Assembly: GCA_964411885.1 (NCBI GenBank)
Contig: CAYPMK010000020.1
Location: forward strand, 1 to 24,382
Source: JAKLHL01 sp964411885
GTDB taxonomy: Bacteria > Bdellovibrionota > JAFGOL01
Length of the DNA stretch: 24,382 nucleotides
Reading direction: 5' to 3'
Shown here: positions 6,947-15,745 of the stretch, in pieces
How positions within the stretch are numbered: the stretch's first letter is position 1
Layout: every line of letters begins with the position of its first letter
Notes under the pieces: model-generated
What the model was told of the DNA's origin: nothing
The model's database searches: none
The model's input: the letters and a program-made list of their open reading frames with translations, nothing else
Made by a program: the position numbers and the translations under genes

Positions 6947-8995
6947 TTAAGAAAGTGTCTCTTCGTCCTGTTTCCATTTCTTTGTTTCTTCAGCTATCTT
7001 GTTAACATTCTGAGATGGAACTTCTTCATAAGTAAAGAATTTCATCTCAAACAACCCTAAACCCTGTGTCATGGAATGAAGCTCTGGAGCATAGGTCAAA
7101 AGTTCAGCAAGAGGAACTGTCGCTTTAACAATACTTCCCTCATTTGAAGTATCCATTCCTGTTATACGCCCTCTTCTTCCACTAAGATCATTGGTTATTG
7201 CTCCAAGAAAACGTTCTGGTATGTTTATAGTTACTTCCATAACAGGCTCTAAAAGAACTGGATTTGCATCTTCCATGGCTTTTTTGAACGCCATAGAACC
7301 AGCTATTTGAAAGGCCATATCAGAAGAATCAACGTCGTGATAACTTCCATATACCAAAGTAACCTTAAAATCTATTACTGGAAATCCTGCTATAACACCA
7401 CGTTCCATTGTCTTTACTATACCTTTCTCTACAGAAGGTATGTATTGTCTTGGTATAACACCACCAACAATCGCATCAACGAACTCAAATCCACCACCTC
7501 TTTTCAATGGTTCTACGTTGATAACACAGTCACCATATTGCCCGTGTCCACCAGATTGTTTTTTATGTTTACCTTGTACTTCCTTAACGCTCTTCTTTAT
7601 AGACTCTCTGTAAGGTATCCTTGGAGGTCTAAAACTAACATCTAATTTATATCTTTCTTTTAGCATTTCTAGGACGACGTCCATCTGTAACTGTCCAACT
7701 CCAGAAAGAACTAACTCTTTTGTTTCTGCCACTCTGTTAAAAGAAACAGATGGATCTTCTTCTGTTATCTTCCTTAATGCTGCGCCCACCTTTTCTTCTA
7801 GCTTTTTGTCTGCTACTTCAACTGCATAACTCAAAACTCTTTTTGGTTCTGGAGAAGCTTCGAACATTTTTGAAGATATAGAACTATCAACTATTGTACA
7901 ACCAGTCTTAAGGTCGTCACACTTATCAAGTACAACTATGTCTCCAGCTACAGCCTCTTCTATAGCCTTAAGTCCATCTACATATGGTTTGCTGATTTTT
8001 GATAGTTTTAAAGAGTGATTGTTGTCTGCTATTATAGCTTTTGAATTCTTGTTTAACTTACCACTAACTATCTTCACATAATTCAATTTACCAGTATAAG
8101 CATCCATTCTCGTCTTAAATACGTAAGCAGATAAAGGTGCTGTTTCTGATGTGTTTATATTATCTTCCCCTTTGAACTTAAGTTGATTAAACTCAGCTCC
8201 AGATGGTAGATAATAGAATATACCTTCTCTTAACTGATCTACACCTATACCTTTTGAAGCTGAACCGGCAAATACAGGAAAAGCAGTCCTAGCTTTAACA
8301 GAAACGCCAAGAACCTTCCTTAGGTCTTCCATGGATATTTCTTTACCTTCAAGATATTGAGACATAAGATTTTCGTCATTCTCTACTACAGCCTCTACCA
8401 TTATGCTCCTATACTTTGCCACAAGATCTGCATACTGAGCTGGTATGTCCTCTTCTTTTGCTTTTCCACTATCGTCTTTGTACGTATATAATTTCTGTTT
8501 CATTAGATTAATAACGCCAACAAGTTCCTCACCTTTACCAATAGGTATAACAACTGGTACTGGTGATATACCGAACTGTGATTTTATACTTTCTAGGGCT
8601 TTATCAAAATCTGCTGATGGGTCATCCATCATACTTACGAATATTAAAGTAGATAATTTATAATCATTTATTCTCCACCAATGTCTTAGTCCCTGATCTG
8701 TAGCTCCACTCACACCATTTATTACATATACAGCACCGTTAGAAACTCTTGAACAGTTAACAACGTCATTTATGTAATTAAGAGAACCCGGCGTATCCAA
8801 CAAATAAAGTTCTCTATTATCTGACATATCAACCATGTATGTCTTAGAGAATAAAGTATAATTTCTATTAGCTTCCTCTGGTTCAACTGCTAGCTTATCC
8901 TTTGCGTTTAAAAGTCTTTTGGTGATATTGGTCTTACCATTACCATCCACAGATACCATCGTTACGATTCTCTTGTTGTCTACAGACACAGCCAT
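6947..8995 (-). CDS. Elongation factor G-like protein with degenerate GTPase motifs
   Basis: The 682-residue protein has the whole EF-G domain order. The C-terminal half is well conserved, including GGHGQYGDC and GSYHDVDSSDMAF of domain IV (tip region) and the RRGRI segment of domain V. The G domain is altered. G1 reads S-V-D-G-N-G-K-T-N at 15-23, and the usual switch I sequence is not recognisable. G3 is D-T-P-G-S at 67-71, with Ser where EF-G has the catalytic His. G4 is S-M-M-D instead of N-K-x-D. It therefore looks like a paralogue of the FusA2/EF-G2 type rather than the housekeeping translocase; weak or altered GTP use is inferred. ATG at 8995 follows AGGAGG by 9 bases. The 160-base gap upstream is AT-rich; only a weak promoter candidate is visible (TTGATA at 9053-9058, TAAATC at 9028-9033, spacing 19). 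Confidence 0.9.
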   Translation of the reverse strand: MAVSVDNKRIVTMVSVDGNGKTNITKRLLNAKDKLAVEPEEANRNYTLFSKTYMVDMSDNRELYLLDTPGSLNYINDVVNCSRVSNGAVYVINGVSGATDQGLRHWWRINDYKLSTLIFVSMMDDPSADFDKALESIKSQFGISPVPVVIPIGKGEELVGVINLMKQKLYTYKDDSGKAKEEDIPAQYADLVAKYRSIMVEAVVENDENLMSQYLEGKEISMEDLRKVLGVSVKARTAFPVFAGSASKGIGVDQLREGIFYYLPSGAEFNQLKFKGEDNINTSETAPLSAYVFKTRMDAYTGKLNYVKIVSGKLNKNSKAIIADNNHSLKLSKISKPYVDGLKAIEEAVAGDIVVLDKCDDLKTGCTIVDSSISSKMFEASPEPKRVLSYAVEVADKKLEEKVGAALRKITEEDPSVSFNRVAETKELVLSGVGQLQMDVVLEMLKERYKLDVSFRPPRIPYRESIKKSVKEVQGKHKKQSGGHGQYGDCVINVEPLKRGGGFEFVDAIVGGVIPRQYIPSVEKGIVKTMERGVIAGFPVIDFKVTLVYGSYHDVDSSDMAFQIAGSMAFKKAMEDANPVLLEPVMEVTINIPERFLGAITNDLSGRRGRITGMDTSNEGSIVKATVPLAELLTYAPELHSMTQGLGLFEMKFFTYEEVPSQNVNKIAEETKKWKQDEETLS

Positions 8996-9155
8996 AAAAA
9001 GTTCCCTCCTATTGCTTGAGTGTTAGAGATTTAGGAAAAATATAAAACTAAGTATCAATAAGTTTTTGCTCTCTTTTTTGTTTTATTTAACTGACGCAAT
9101 AAACCACAAAAACCTAGATTTTTCAAGAAGTTTATGTTCTTAGGGCATTATTTAA

Positions 9156-10076
9156 CTATTTGTTTTTATTAAGATACTCATTAACACCTAGAGCCGCTAT
9201 ACAGCCATCACTTGTAGCTGTAACCATTTGCCTGTGGGCCTTTTTAACTATATCCCCTGCACAATACAGCCCTTTAAGGCTACTAGACATGCTACTATCT
9301 GTTAAAACGTACCCATAGTCATCCATATCACAAAGTCCTTTTAAGAGCTCACTTTGTGGTTGATAGCCAACATATATAAAAACACCATCGCATTTAAGGT
9401 CAACTGTCTTACTCGTTTTTACATCCTTTAAACGTAAAGAATCTACTTTTTTATCTCCTAGAACTTCTAATGGCTCATGACTCAACAACATCTTAACACG
9501 ACCAGAGCTCTTAAGTCTTTCCACTAACATTAGATCTCCCCTAAATTCATCCCTTCTGTGAACTAATGATACTGAGTTACATATCTTTTCAAGATACTCA
9601 GCACCATGTAATGCAGAATTGCCTCCACCAATAACTACGACGTTCTTTCCTTTAAAGAACATCCCATCACAAGTAGAACAATAAGAAACACCACTACCGA
9701 ACAATCTTTCTTCTCCCGGTATACCTAAAGGTCTTGGTTTAGAACCAGCAGCGTAGATAAGTGTTTTGCTTTTTAGTTCCAAATTGTATCCCTTCACAAG
9801 AAAATGATCTTTTTCTTTATTTATTGACGTAACAAGACTGTTCTTTATCTCTACACCAAGTCTTCTTACTTGTTTTTCCATTAATTCTGCAAGCTCACTA
9901 CCCTTTATAGGTTCTGGAAAACCCGGATAATTCTCTACAAGATGATTTATAAAAACCTGTCCTCCAGCTACTCCAGCTTCTACTATCACACAACTTCTTC
10001 CAGATCTTGCCAGATAGATCCCTGCGGTCATACCTGCTGGTCCAGCGCCAATTATTATTGAATCTAAAACTTGCAT
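9156..10076 (-). CDS. trxB: Thioredoxin-disulfide reductase
   Basis: This FAD-dependent cytoplasmic enzyme transfers electrons from NADPH to thioredoxin. Its 306 residues match the family length. Visible motifs, in order, are the FAD-binding GAGPAG at 10-15, the redox pair C133-S-T-C136 followed by Asp-Gly, a second nucleotide site GGGNSA at 150-155, an HRRDEFR segment that favours NADPH over NADH, and the C-terminal FAD motif GDIVKKAHRQ with the usual Val-Thr-Ala stretch. The active site is CSTC rather than the commoner CATC, a conservative change. The ATG at 10076 lies 4 bases after the transglycosylase stop, and its GGAG ribosome site is inside that gene's last codons, implying coupled translation. 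It ends the long colinear array; no clear terminator follows in the 160 bases before the EF-G-like gene. Confidence 0.95.
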   Translation of the reverse strand: MQVLDSIIIGAGPAGMTAGIYLARSGRSCVIVEAGVAGGQVFINHLVENYPGFPEPIKGSELAELMEKQVRRLGVEIKNSLVTSINKEKDHFLVKGYNLELKSKTLIYAAGSKPRPLGIPGEERLFGSGVSYCSTCDGMFFKGKNVVVIGGGNSALHGAEYLEKICNSVSLVHRRDEFRGDLMLVERLKSSGRVKMLLSHEPLEVLGDKKVDSLRLKDVKTSKTVDLKCDGVFIYVGYQPQSELLKGLCDMDDYGYVLTDSSMSSSLKGLYCAGDIVKKAHRQMVTATSDGCIAALGVNEYLNKNK

Positions 10077-10080
10077 AAGG

Positions 10081-12273
10081 CTATTCTCCTTTTTTTAGGT
10101 CTATCCTTATAACGTGGTCTATATCTATTTTTTTCTTCATGTATAGTGCATTATACATATAGTAATTTGCAACAACACTTTTTACATAAGCTCTAGTTTC
10201 AAAGAATGGAATATTCTCTATAAACTCTATGTTGTCTAATTTAGAACCATACCATTTTACCCATCTATCAAGGTTTTCTTCTCCGGCGTTATATGCTGCT
10301 GCAACATAAATAAGATTCCCATTATATTTTTCAAAAAGTTTCTTAAGATATAAAGATGCCAATCTTATATTAGTCTCTGCATCCTTAAGTTTTTTATGAT
10401 CTATGCCGGGTTCTACCCTTTGTGCTGTATAGGGCATTAACTGCATCAATCCCATGGCTCCAGCTCTTGAAACAGCGTCTTTATTAAAAGCACTCTCTCT
10501 TTTCATTATGGCAAATATTATGTACGGTTCAACACCAGTAGCCTTAGAAAAATTATCAACTATATCCATATATGGTTTAGGAAAATGCATTTGTGCATGA
10601 TCTCTTGAACTATATCCCTTAAGGTTCAACATCAACTTTCCTGCGGCTATAAAAGCCATATCGTGCATGTTTGCCAATTTATACATGTCAGAAACTATCT
10701 CAAGATATTCAGGGCTAAGCCTATCCAAGTCTATAACTGAAAGTTCCTTTCTGGCCCAATCAAGAACACCAGCTCGTATCAATAAAGAGGCTGTATTCAT
10801 TGTATAAAGGTCTTGTGGTGATACCGCTTCTTCACTGTAAACAACTGGTTTTATACTTTCTTCAAGGCTCTTTACAACATCCATGTCCAATTCATCCATC
10901 GCTATAAGTGAATAAAAAGAAAATGGATATTTAGATATAAGTTCCTGTTTTAATAAACCTGCATCTTCTTTCTTAGAAGATCTATCCATACATCTTGATT
11001 GAAAATACATTGCCGCTGTTATAGCCCAGTCGTAACTCTCTCCCCCCTCATTAAGATATCTAGAGAAAAGATCTGCACAAGTTTTATAATCCTTGTTCAG
11101 CATCTTTAGCCAAGCATACTTAAAAAGAGACCTTGGATAATAAGTACTCTTTGGGAACTCATCTACTAAGTTCTTATAATGCTCAAGTGCATTAGATCTT
11201 TCATCTCTGTCCTCATAATAAGAGGCTAAAAGGAACTGCCCTTTATCATAGAGAGGAAACTTTTCAGTAAGGAGTTTTAATAGATGTTCTGTGTCTTTCC
11301 ATGCTGAACGTTGCCAAAAACGTAAGGCAAGTTTTTCTACGTAATCCTTGTCTGTATGTTCTAATACATCATCAAAATATGAAGCAGAATGTTTGCCTTC
11401 TATTATTGAAGCTTCCATGAACGAGGCAAATTTATTATAGAAATCCCTGTTATAAGGGGCTCTGTTGTATTTTCTTAAATATATGACCACATTACTTTTA
11501 AAAGAGGAATAATCCTTATTTTCAATAGCGTTTGATATAGTACTGGATAGTTCTGCTTGTTCATCTACTACTTGAGTCTTTATTTTAGATTCAGCACTTT
11601 CCCTGTTTACTATTATCCCTATGGCGTCTTCTATTTCTTGTTTATCGTTCTTATTTAGTTTTAGTAAATATGGTTTTACGTTGTCGCCAAAACGTCTATA
11701 GAGCTCTAAAATAAGTTCATGAGATATTTTTTTGTCCCACTTGGTAAAAATACTAGCAAGTTCAAATTCAGACTTAAGATCTGAATAACTATTTTTTCTT
11801 GCTCTAGATAGAAGATCCAAGGCTAATATATAATTACTAACTTTTGCTTCGGCTAAAGACAATTTAAACTCTGCTTTAGCTATGTATTGTTTAAGGTCTT
11901 CTGCAGTAGTGCCTCCTCTGCCGTTCAAATAATAAAGATCATTAACAGCACTACGTATGTGCGCGCTATCATCATAAGCATTTATGGCTGATATCGACTT
12001 AAAATATTTTATATGACGATCAAGATATTTAAGATCAGAAAGACCATTCAATAGATTGTAGGCTTGTTTCCATTTGGATTCCTTAAAATATGTCACCGCT
12101 AAAGAAAAATTAAGTAATTTTTTGTCCAAACCAGAAGTTTTAACTAATTTTGAATTTATATTTTTAGTATTAAGCTCCTGTACGAGTGGTTCCATCGGTT
12201 TTGGTTGCACAGGATACATGGTAGCCTGTGAACATTGTAAGAGTAAATTAGAAGCTATAAAAAGAATGAGCAT
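10081..12273 (-). CDS. Soluble lytic murein transglycosylase-like protein (Slt family) with long helical N-terminus
   Basis: The 730-residue exported protein is predicted to cleave peptidoglycan glycan strands to 1,6-anhydromuramic products. Residues 1-18 form a hydrophobic signal sequence without a basic residue; Cys14 is preceded by Gln, a poor lipobox, so ordinary Sec cleavage is more likely. Residues of about 45-560 are helical, TPR/superhelix-like, as in Slt70. The C-terminal SLT domain has catalytic Glu near 593 in M-K-R-E-S, then G-L-M-Q-L-M-P, and A-A-A-Y-N-A-G near 657-663. Der's TAA is in frame three bases ahead, so ATG at 12273 is the first possible start; AGGAAAGG in der's end provides the ribosome site. 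Between der and trxB it is probably co-transcribed with them. It is longer than the E. coli Slt70 precursor (645 aa), mostly in the helical part. Confidence 0.9.
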   Translation of the reverse strand: MLILFIASNLLLQCSQATMYPVQPKPMEPLVQELNTKNINSKLVKTSGLDKKLLNFSLAVTYFKESKWKQAYNLLNGLSDLKYLDRHIKYFKSISAINAYDDSAHIRSAVNDLYYLNGRGGTTAEDLKQYIAKAEFKLSLAEAKVSNYILALDLLSRARKNSYSDLKSEFELASIFTKWDKKISHELILELYRRFGDNVKPYLLKLNKNDKQEIEDAIGIIVNRESAESKIKTQVVDEQAELSSTISNAIENKDYSSFKSNVVIYLRKYNRAPYNRDFYNKFASFMEASIIEGKHSASYFDDVLEHTDKDYVEKLALRFWQRSAWKDTEHLLKLLTEKFPLYDKGQFLLASYYEDRDERSNALEHYKNLVDEFPKSTYYPRSLFKYAWLKMLNKDYKTCADLFSRYLNEGGESYDWAITAAMYFQSRCMDRSSKKEDAGLLKQELISKYPFSFYSLIAMDELDMDVVKSLEESIKPVVYSEEAVSPQDLYTMNTASLLIRAGVLDWARKELSVIDLDRLSPEYLEIVSDMYKLANMHDMAFIAAGKLMLNLKGYSSRDHAQMHFPKPYMDIVDNFSKATGVEPYIIFAIMKRESAFNKDAVSRAGAMGLMQLMPYTAQRVEPGIDHKKLKDAETNIRLASLYLKKLFEKYNGNLIYVAAAYNAGEENLDRWVKWYGSKLDNIEFIENIPFFETRAYVKSVVANYYMYNALYMKKKIDIDHVIRIDLKKGE

Positions 12274-12276
12274 TTT

Positions 12277-13584
12277 TTACCTTTCCTCTTTGAATACGAT
12301 GTCTACAGGATTCCCTATAAACCCATATTCTTCTCTCAACTTTGCTACAAGATACCTTCTATAAGACGAATGGGTAAGTTTTGCGTTCTTGCCGTATATA
12401 ATGAACCTTGGCACCCCTCCTTTTTCTTTAGATGCCTGCACTATGTATTTTAGTTTAACTTCTTTACCAGAAATAAGCGGCGGTGTTTTATAGTTTAAAG
12501 CACTTTTCAAGAACCTGTTAAGATCTGCTGTGCTTATATTCTTTTTCCTTTCTGCATATACTTTAGAGACTGTTTTGAATACTTTAGAAAAATCCTTATC
12601 AAAAAGAGCAGAAACATAAACCACTGGAGCATAATCAAGATATGGTATTTGTGAATACAATTCGTCTTTGGTGAATTCTTTTTTCATGAGATCCCTCTTG
12701 TTTATTACAACAACACAGGCAACCCCAGCCTCTGATATTATCTGAGATACTTTTTTATCCTGATGAGTAAAACCTTCTACTCCATCTATCATCAACAAAC
12801 AAACATCAGAGAACTTTATCACTTCTTTTGATCTAAAAATTGAATAAACTTCTATCTTAGACGATGTTTTTGCGTGTCTCCTTATGCCAGCTGTATCCAT
12901 TATTATAAAATCACCAAACTTGTTCTTTAATTCTATATCTATGACGTCCCTTGTAGTACCGGGGATATCACTTGTAACCGCTCTTTGTTCACCTATCATG
13001 GAATTTAGCATCGTAGATTTACCGGTATTAGGTCTTCCTGCTATTGCAAGTTTTATAGGAAGGTCAGTTTCATCGCTGATACTAGAAGGACGTACAATTT
13101 TTTGCTCTTCCATAATTTCCAACACTCTGTCTACAAGATTACCTATACCAAGCGCATGTGCAGAAGACACAGGTATCATATCTTTTATACCTATAGAGTG
13201 AAATTCATCATAATTCAGTTTGTCATGATCTATCTTATTTATTACAAGTACAACAGGTTTTTCAGACTTCCTTAATATGTTAGCTACGTCCTTGTCTGCA
13301 GGATTAAGACCTTCTTTCCCATCCACAACAAAAAGAACAGCATCTGCTTCATCTAAGGCCATGTGTATCTGTCTTACTATGTGCTTGCTTATTTCTTCTC
13401 CCTCAAATTCGTAACCACCTGTGTCTATGAGAACCACTTTTTTTCCATAGAAATCAGCTTCTACATATAGCCTGTCCCTTGTTACACCCGGAACATCATC
13501 TGTAACTGCTTTATTTTTTCCTGCCAACCGATTAAAGAGGCTGGATTTACCTGTATTTGGTCTTCCTACTATTGCAAGTTTCAC
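12277..13584 (-). CDS. der: Ribosome biogenesis GTPase Der (EngA)
   Basis: Der has two tandem GTPase domains and a KH-like C-terminal domain and acts in 50S subunit maturation. The 435 residues show GD1 with GRPNTGKS at 7-14, DTGG near 54-57 and NKID at 116-119. GD2 has GRPNTGKS at 183-190, DTAG near 230-233 and NKRD at 295-298, followed by a basic KH-like region from about 345. All guanine-binding motifs of both domains are intact. The start is GTG at 13584, overlapping the era stop codon in a GTGA tetranucleotide. No other start can preserve the first P-loop, so the two GTPases are translationally coupled. Transcription continues into the lytic transglycosylase. Confidence 0.97.
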   Translation of the reverse strand: MKLAIVGRPNTGKSSLFNRLAGKNKAVTDDVPGVTRDRLYVEADFYGKKVVLIDTGGYEFEGEEISKHIVRQIHMALDEADAVLFVVDGKEGLNPADKDVANILRKSEKPVVLVINKIDHDKLNYDEFHSIGIKDMIPVSSAHALGIGNLVDRVLEIMEEQKIVRPSSISDETDLPIKLAIAGRPNTGKSTMLNSMIGEQRAVTSDIPGTTRDVIDIELKNKFGDFIIMDTAGIRRHAKTSSKIEVYSIFRSKEVIKFSDVCLLMIDGVEGFTHQDKKVSQIISEAGVACVVVINKRDLMKKEFTKDELYSQIPYLDYAPVVYVSALFDKDFSKVFKTVSKVYAERKKNISTADLNRFLKSALNYKTPPLISGKEVKLKYIVQASKEKGGVPRFIIYGKNAKLTHSSYRRYLVAKLREEYGFIGNPVDIVFKEER

Positions 13585-14638
13585 TTGTAACCCAACTCCT
13601 TTAAGAATTCTTTATCTTTGGTCCAATCCTTTTTTACCTTAACAAAAAGTTCAAGATATACTTTGGAGTCAACAAGCTCCTCTATATCTTTTCTTGCGGC
13701 TGAACCTATCTTTTTTATCATAGATCCATTGCTGCCAACTATAATGCCTTTCTGTGTGTCTTTTTCGACGTAAATATCTGCGAATATTCTGTGTAAAGCT
13801 GACTTCTCTTCGTATTTTGTTATTTGAACAGCTGTTGAATAAGGTATTTCTTCTTTGGTAAACAAAAAGATCTTCTCTCTTATCAATTCTGCACACAAGA
13901 ACCTCAAGTTCCTATCAGTAAGATCGTCCTCGGCGTAATACATAGGCCCTTCTGGTAGTGTTTCTTTTATTTTTAATAAAAGTTCTGCAACACCAACACT
14001 TTTAGGTACAGAGACACCTAATATTTTGTCTTCATTAAATCCATATTGCTCACTTAGCCTTTTCTTTAGTTTCAAGAACTGCTCTGGACGTAAAAGATCC
14101 ACTTTGGATACTACTGGTAATATCTTTTCACGATCTTTCTTTTTTAATATCTCTGTAATGAACTCATCATTAAGGACTAGTCTTTTACTTAAGGACTCCT
14201 TGGCATNNNNNNNNNNNNNNNNNNNNNNNNNNNNNNNNNNNNNNNNNNNNNNNNNNNNNNNNNNNNNNNNNNNNNNNNNNNNNNNNNNNNNNNNNNNNNN
14301 NNNNNNTCTGTAATGAACTCATCATTAAGGACTAGTCTTTTACTTAAGGACTCCTTGGCATCAAAAAGATACACCACAAGGTCTGCTTTATTGGATGCAG
14401 ATACAGCCTCGTTAACATAGAATTTATTTATTTCTTTCTGTATATTGTGATATCCGGGTGTATCTATAAATACTATCTGAGCATCTTTTGATGTAAATAT
14501 GCCAAGTATGTTGTTCCTAGTAGTCTGGGGCTTATCAGAAACTGCAAGCAGTTTACTTTCCAACACTCTATTTATGAGTGTAGACTTTCCTGCATTAGGA
14601 AGCCCTGCAATACAAACAAACCCTGATTTAAACCCCAT
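13581..14638 (-). CDS. era: GTPase Era (intact gene split by a scaffolding gap)
   Basis: Era binds 16S rRNA and GTP and assists 30S maturation. The gene is interrupted by 100 Ns, but the 55 bases on each side of the gap are identical. Removing the Ns and one copy joins the frame without a shift and gives 903 bases: 300 residues plus TGA, the normal Era length. The joined protein has GLPNAGKS at 12-19, a KPQTTR switch at 36-41, DTPG at 59-62, S-K-V-D at 126-129 where NKxD is usual, and a C-terminal KH domain with GSNGSMIKKIG. The ATG at 14638 is 9 bases after the beta-barrel gene's stop and lacks a strong ribosome site, suggesting coupling. The TGA overlaps der's GTG. It should not be annotated as a pseudogene or as two genes. 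Confidence 0.95.
14207..14306. other. 100-N scaffold gap with 55-bp overlapping contig ends
   Basis: Exactly 100 Ns are flanked by an identical 55-base sequence at 14152-14206 and 14307-14361. This is the signature of two contigs that overlap by one assembly k-mer and were scaffolded with a default gap instead of being merged. The true gap length is most likely minus 55 bases, since merging restores an uninterrupted era. Confidence 0.93.
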
Positions 14639-14647
14639 CTCAAAATA

Positions 14648-15733
14648 CTACCACCCAAAACTGAGTTGTACTCCTATCCTTCTATCACCTTTAGTACCTA
14701 CGCTGTTGCCCAATTCTTCTGCATAAGTGTAAAAGTCCACCTGCATTACAGGTATATCCAACGTTAGACCGAATGTAAGATAACCTTGATTAATACCTCC
14801 TCTAAGTCCGAAGAAATCAAATAACCAAGCTTCTGTACCAAGATGTATTTTTTTAAATAAAGAACCACCTAATCCAATATCGTTAATATCAAAAGCAACT
14901 AACCATTTTGTAAAACGCCAAGCATTAGGCAACTCAAATTTACTACCTAAGCTCAGGCTTCTTTTAAGTCTATAACTGTCTGGCAGATCATAGCCACTAT
15001 CTTCAAAACGTGTAGGAAATTTTGTAGCACCAATGTTGTTAATACTCATCGCTATAGTAGGAATAAAGAAAGCTACTTTATTAAAAGTATACATAGCTCC
15101 AAGGTCTGCATCTACACCAAAACCATAACCACCTATATCTTTAAATGCTATTCCCTTTTTTGTATAAAGTTGAACAGCGTTCATTGTAACGTCTCCAGCG
15201 CCTCTTACAAGGAACTTAAGAGTAGCACCAACAGAAAGTCTGTCCTGTAAGAACCCATGTGACATGCTAACTAAAAGACCAGAATCAATAATGGCATGCT
15301 CTTTAGCTTCTAGAGCTATATTCCTTCTTAGTGTTGTATCATTTTTTACGTTAGGGAACATAACCGCAAGCCCAAAGTTGTGTCTTACCCAATACGGCAT
15401 GCTAGTCATAAGATTTGCATGCATGTTCTGTCCAATATGAGGAGAAAGGGCATCTATTGGATCCTTAGTAAGTTTATCACTTATTTTATTTATAACATCC
15501 ATCGCTGGTCTATTAAGGACCAACATAGGATTTAGAAGAACAATTTTACCTTCTCCGGGTTTTATCCTGTTAAGACCAGCTGGGTTATAGAATAAAGCGT
15601 TCTCATCATCGCTGATAGCTGTAAAGGCACCACCCATACCCATTGGCCTTGAGCCCCTATAGAGCTTATCATATTCTTCTGCTCCCAAAGAGAGCGTTGC
15701 AAAAACTACTAGTATATAAAATATTTTATTCAT
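14648..15733 (-). CDS. Outer-membrane beta-barrel protein (PorV/UPF0164/FadL-like)
   Basis: The 361-residue protein begins with a Sec signal peptide (M-N-K, a hydrophobic core, then cleavage near L-G-A at about 18). Its mature start contains R-P-M-G-M-G-G-A-F-T-A and, a little later, A-L-F-Y-N-P-A-G-L; this pair is typical of PorV/UPF0164 and FadL-related barrels. The rest alternates polar and apolar residues with frequent glycines and aromatics, and it ends in Gly-Trp after a beta-strand, as expected of an outer-membrane barrel. Cargo or function is not known; family members include secretion-associated and transport barrels. It follows the lipoprotein gene by 12 bases, with a strong AAAGGAGG ribosome site, and precedes era by 9 bases. 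The lipoprotein and barrel are probably made together. Confidence 0.75.
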   Translation of the reverse strand: MNKIFYILVVFATLSLGAEEYDKLYRGSRPMGMGGAFTAISDDENALFYNPAGLNRIKPGEGKIVLLNPMLVLNRPAMDVINKISDKLTKDPIDALSPHIGQNMHANLMTSMPYWVRHNFGLAVMFPNVKNDTTLRRNIALEAKEHAIIDSGLLVSMSHGFLQDRLSVGATLKFLVRGAGDVTMNAVQLYTKKGIAFKDIGGYGFGVDADLGAMYTFNKVAFFIPTIAMSINNIGATKFPTRFEDSGYDLPDSYRLKRSLSLGSKFELPNAWRFTKWLVAFDINDIGLGGSLFKKIHLGTEAWLFDFFGLRGGINQGYLTFGLTLDIPVMQVDFYTYAEELGNSVGTKGDRRIGVQLSFGW

Positions 15734-15745
15734 TGCTCTCCTCCT

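Noticed and set aside
9061..9155. Possible trxB terminator (AAGAA...TTCTT and AAAAA...TTTTT pairings)
   Set aside because: Stems are only five base pairs, are all or mostly A-T and lack a following T-run; too weak to call.
13669..13896. A 75-codon minus-strand frame inside era
   Set aside because: It is out of frame within the conserved KH-domain coding region and has no family resemblance.
14152..14361. A genuine 55-bp tandem repeat inside era
   Set aside because: A real duplication would break or extend Era; the copies abut a default-length N gap, and collapsing them restores the exact family length.
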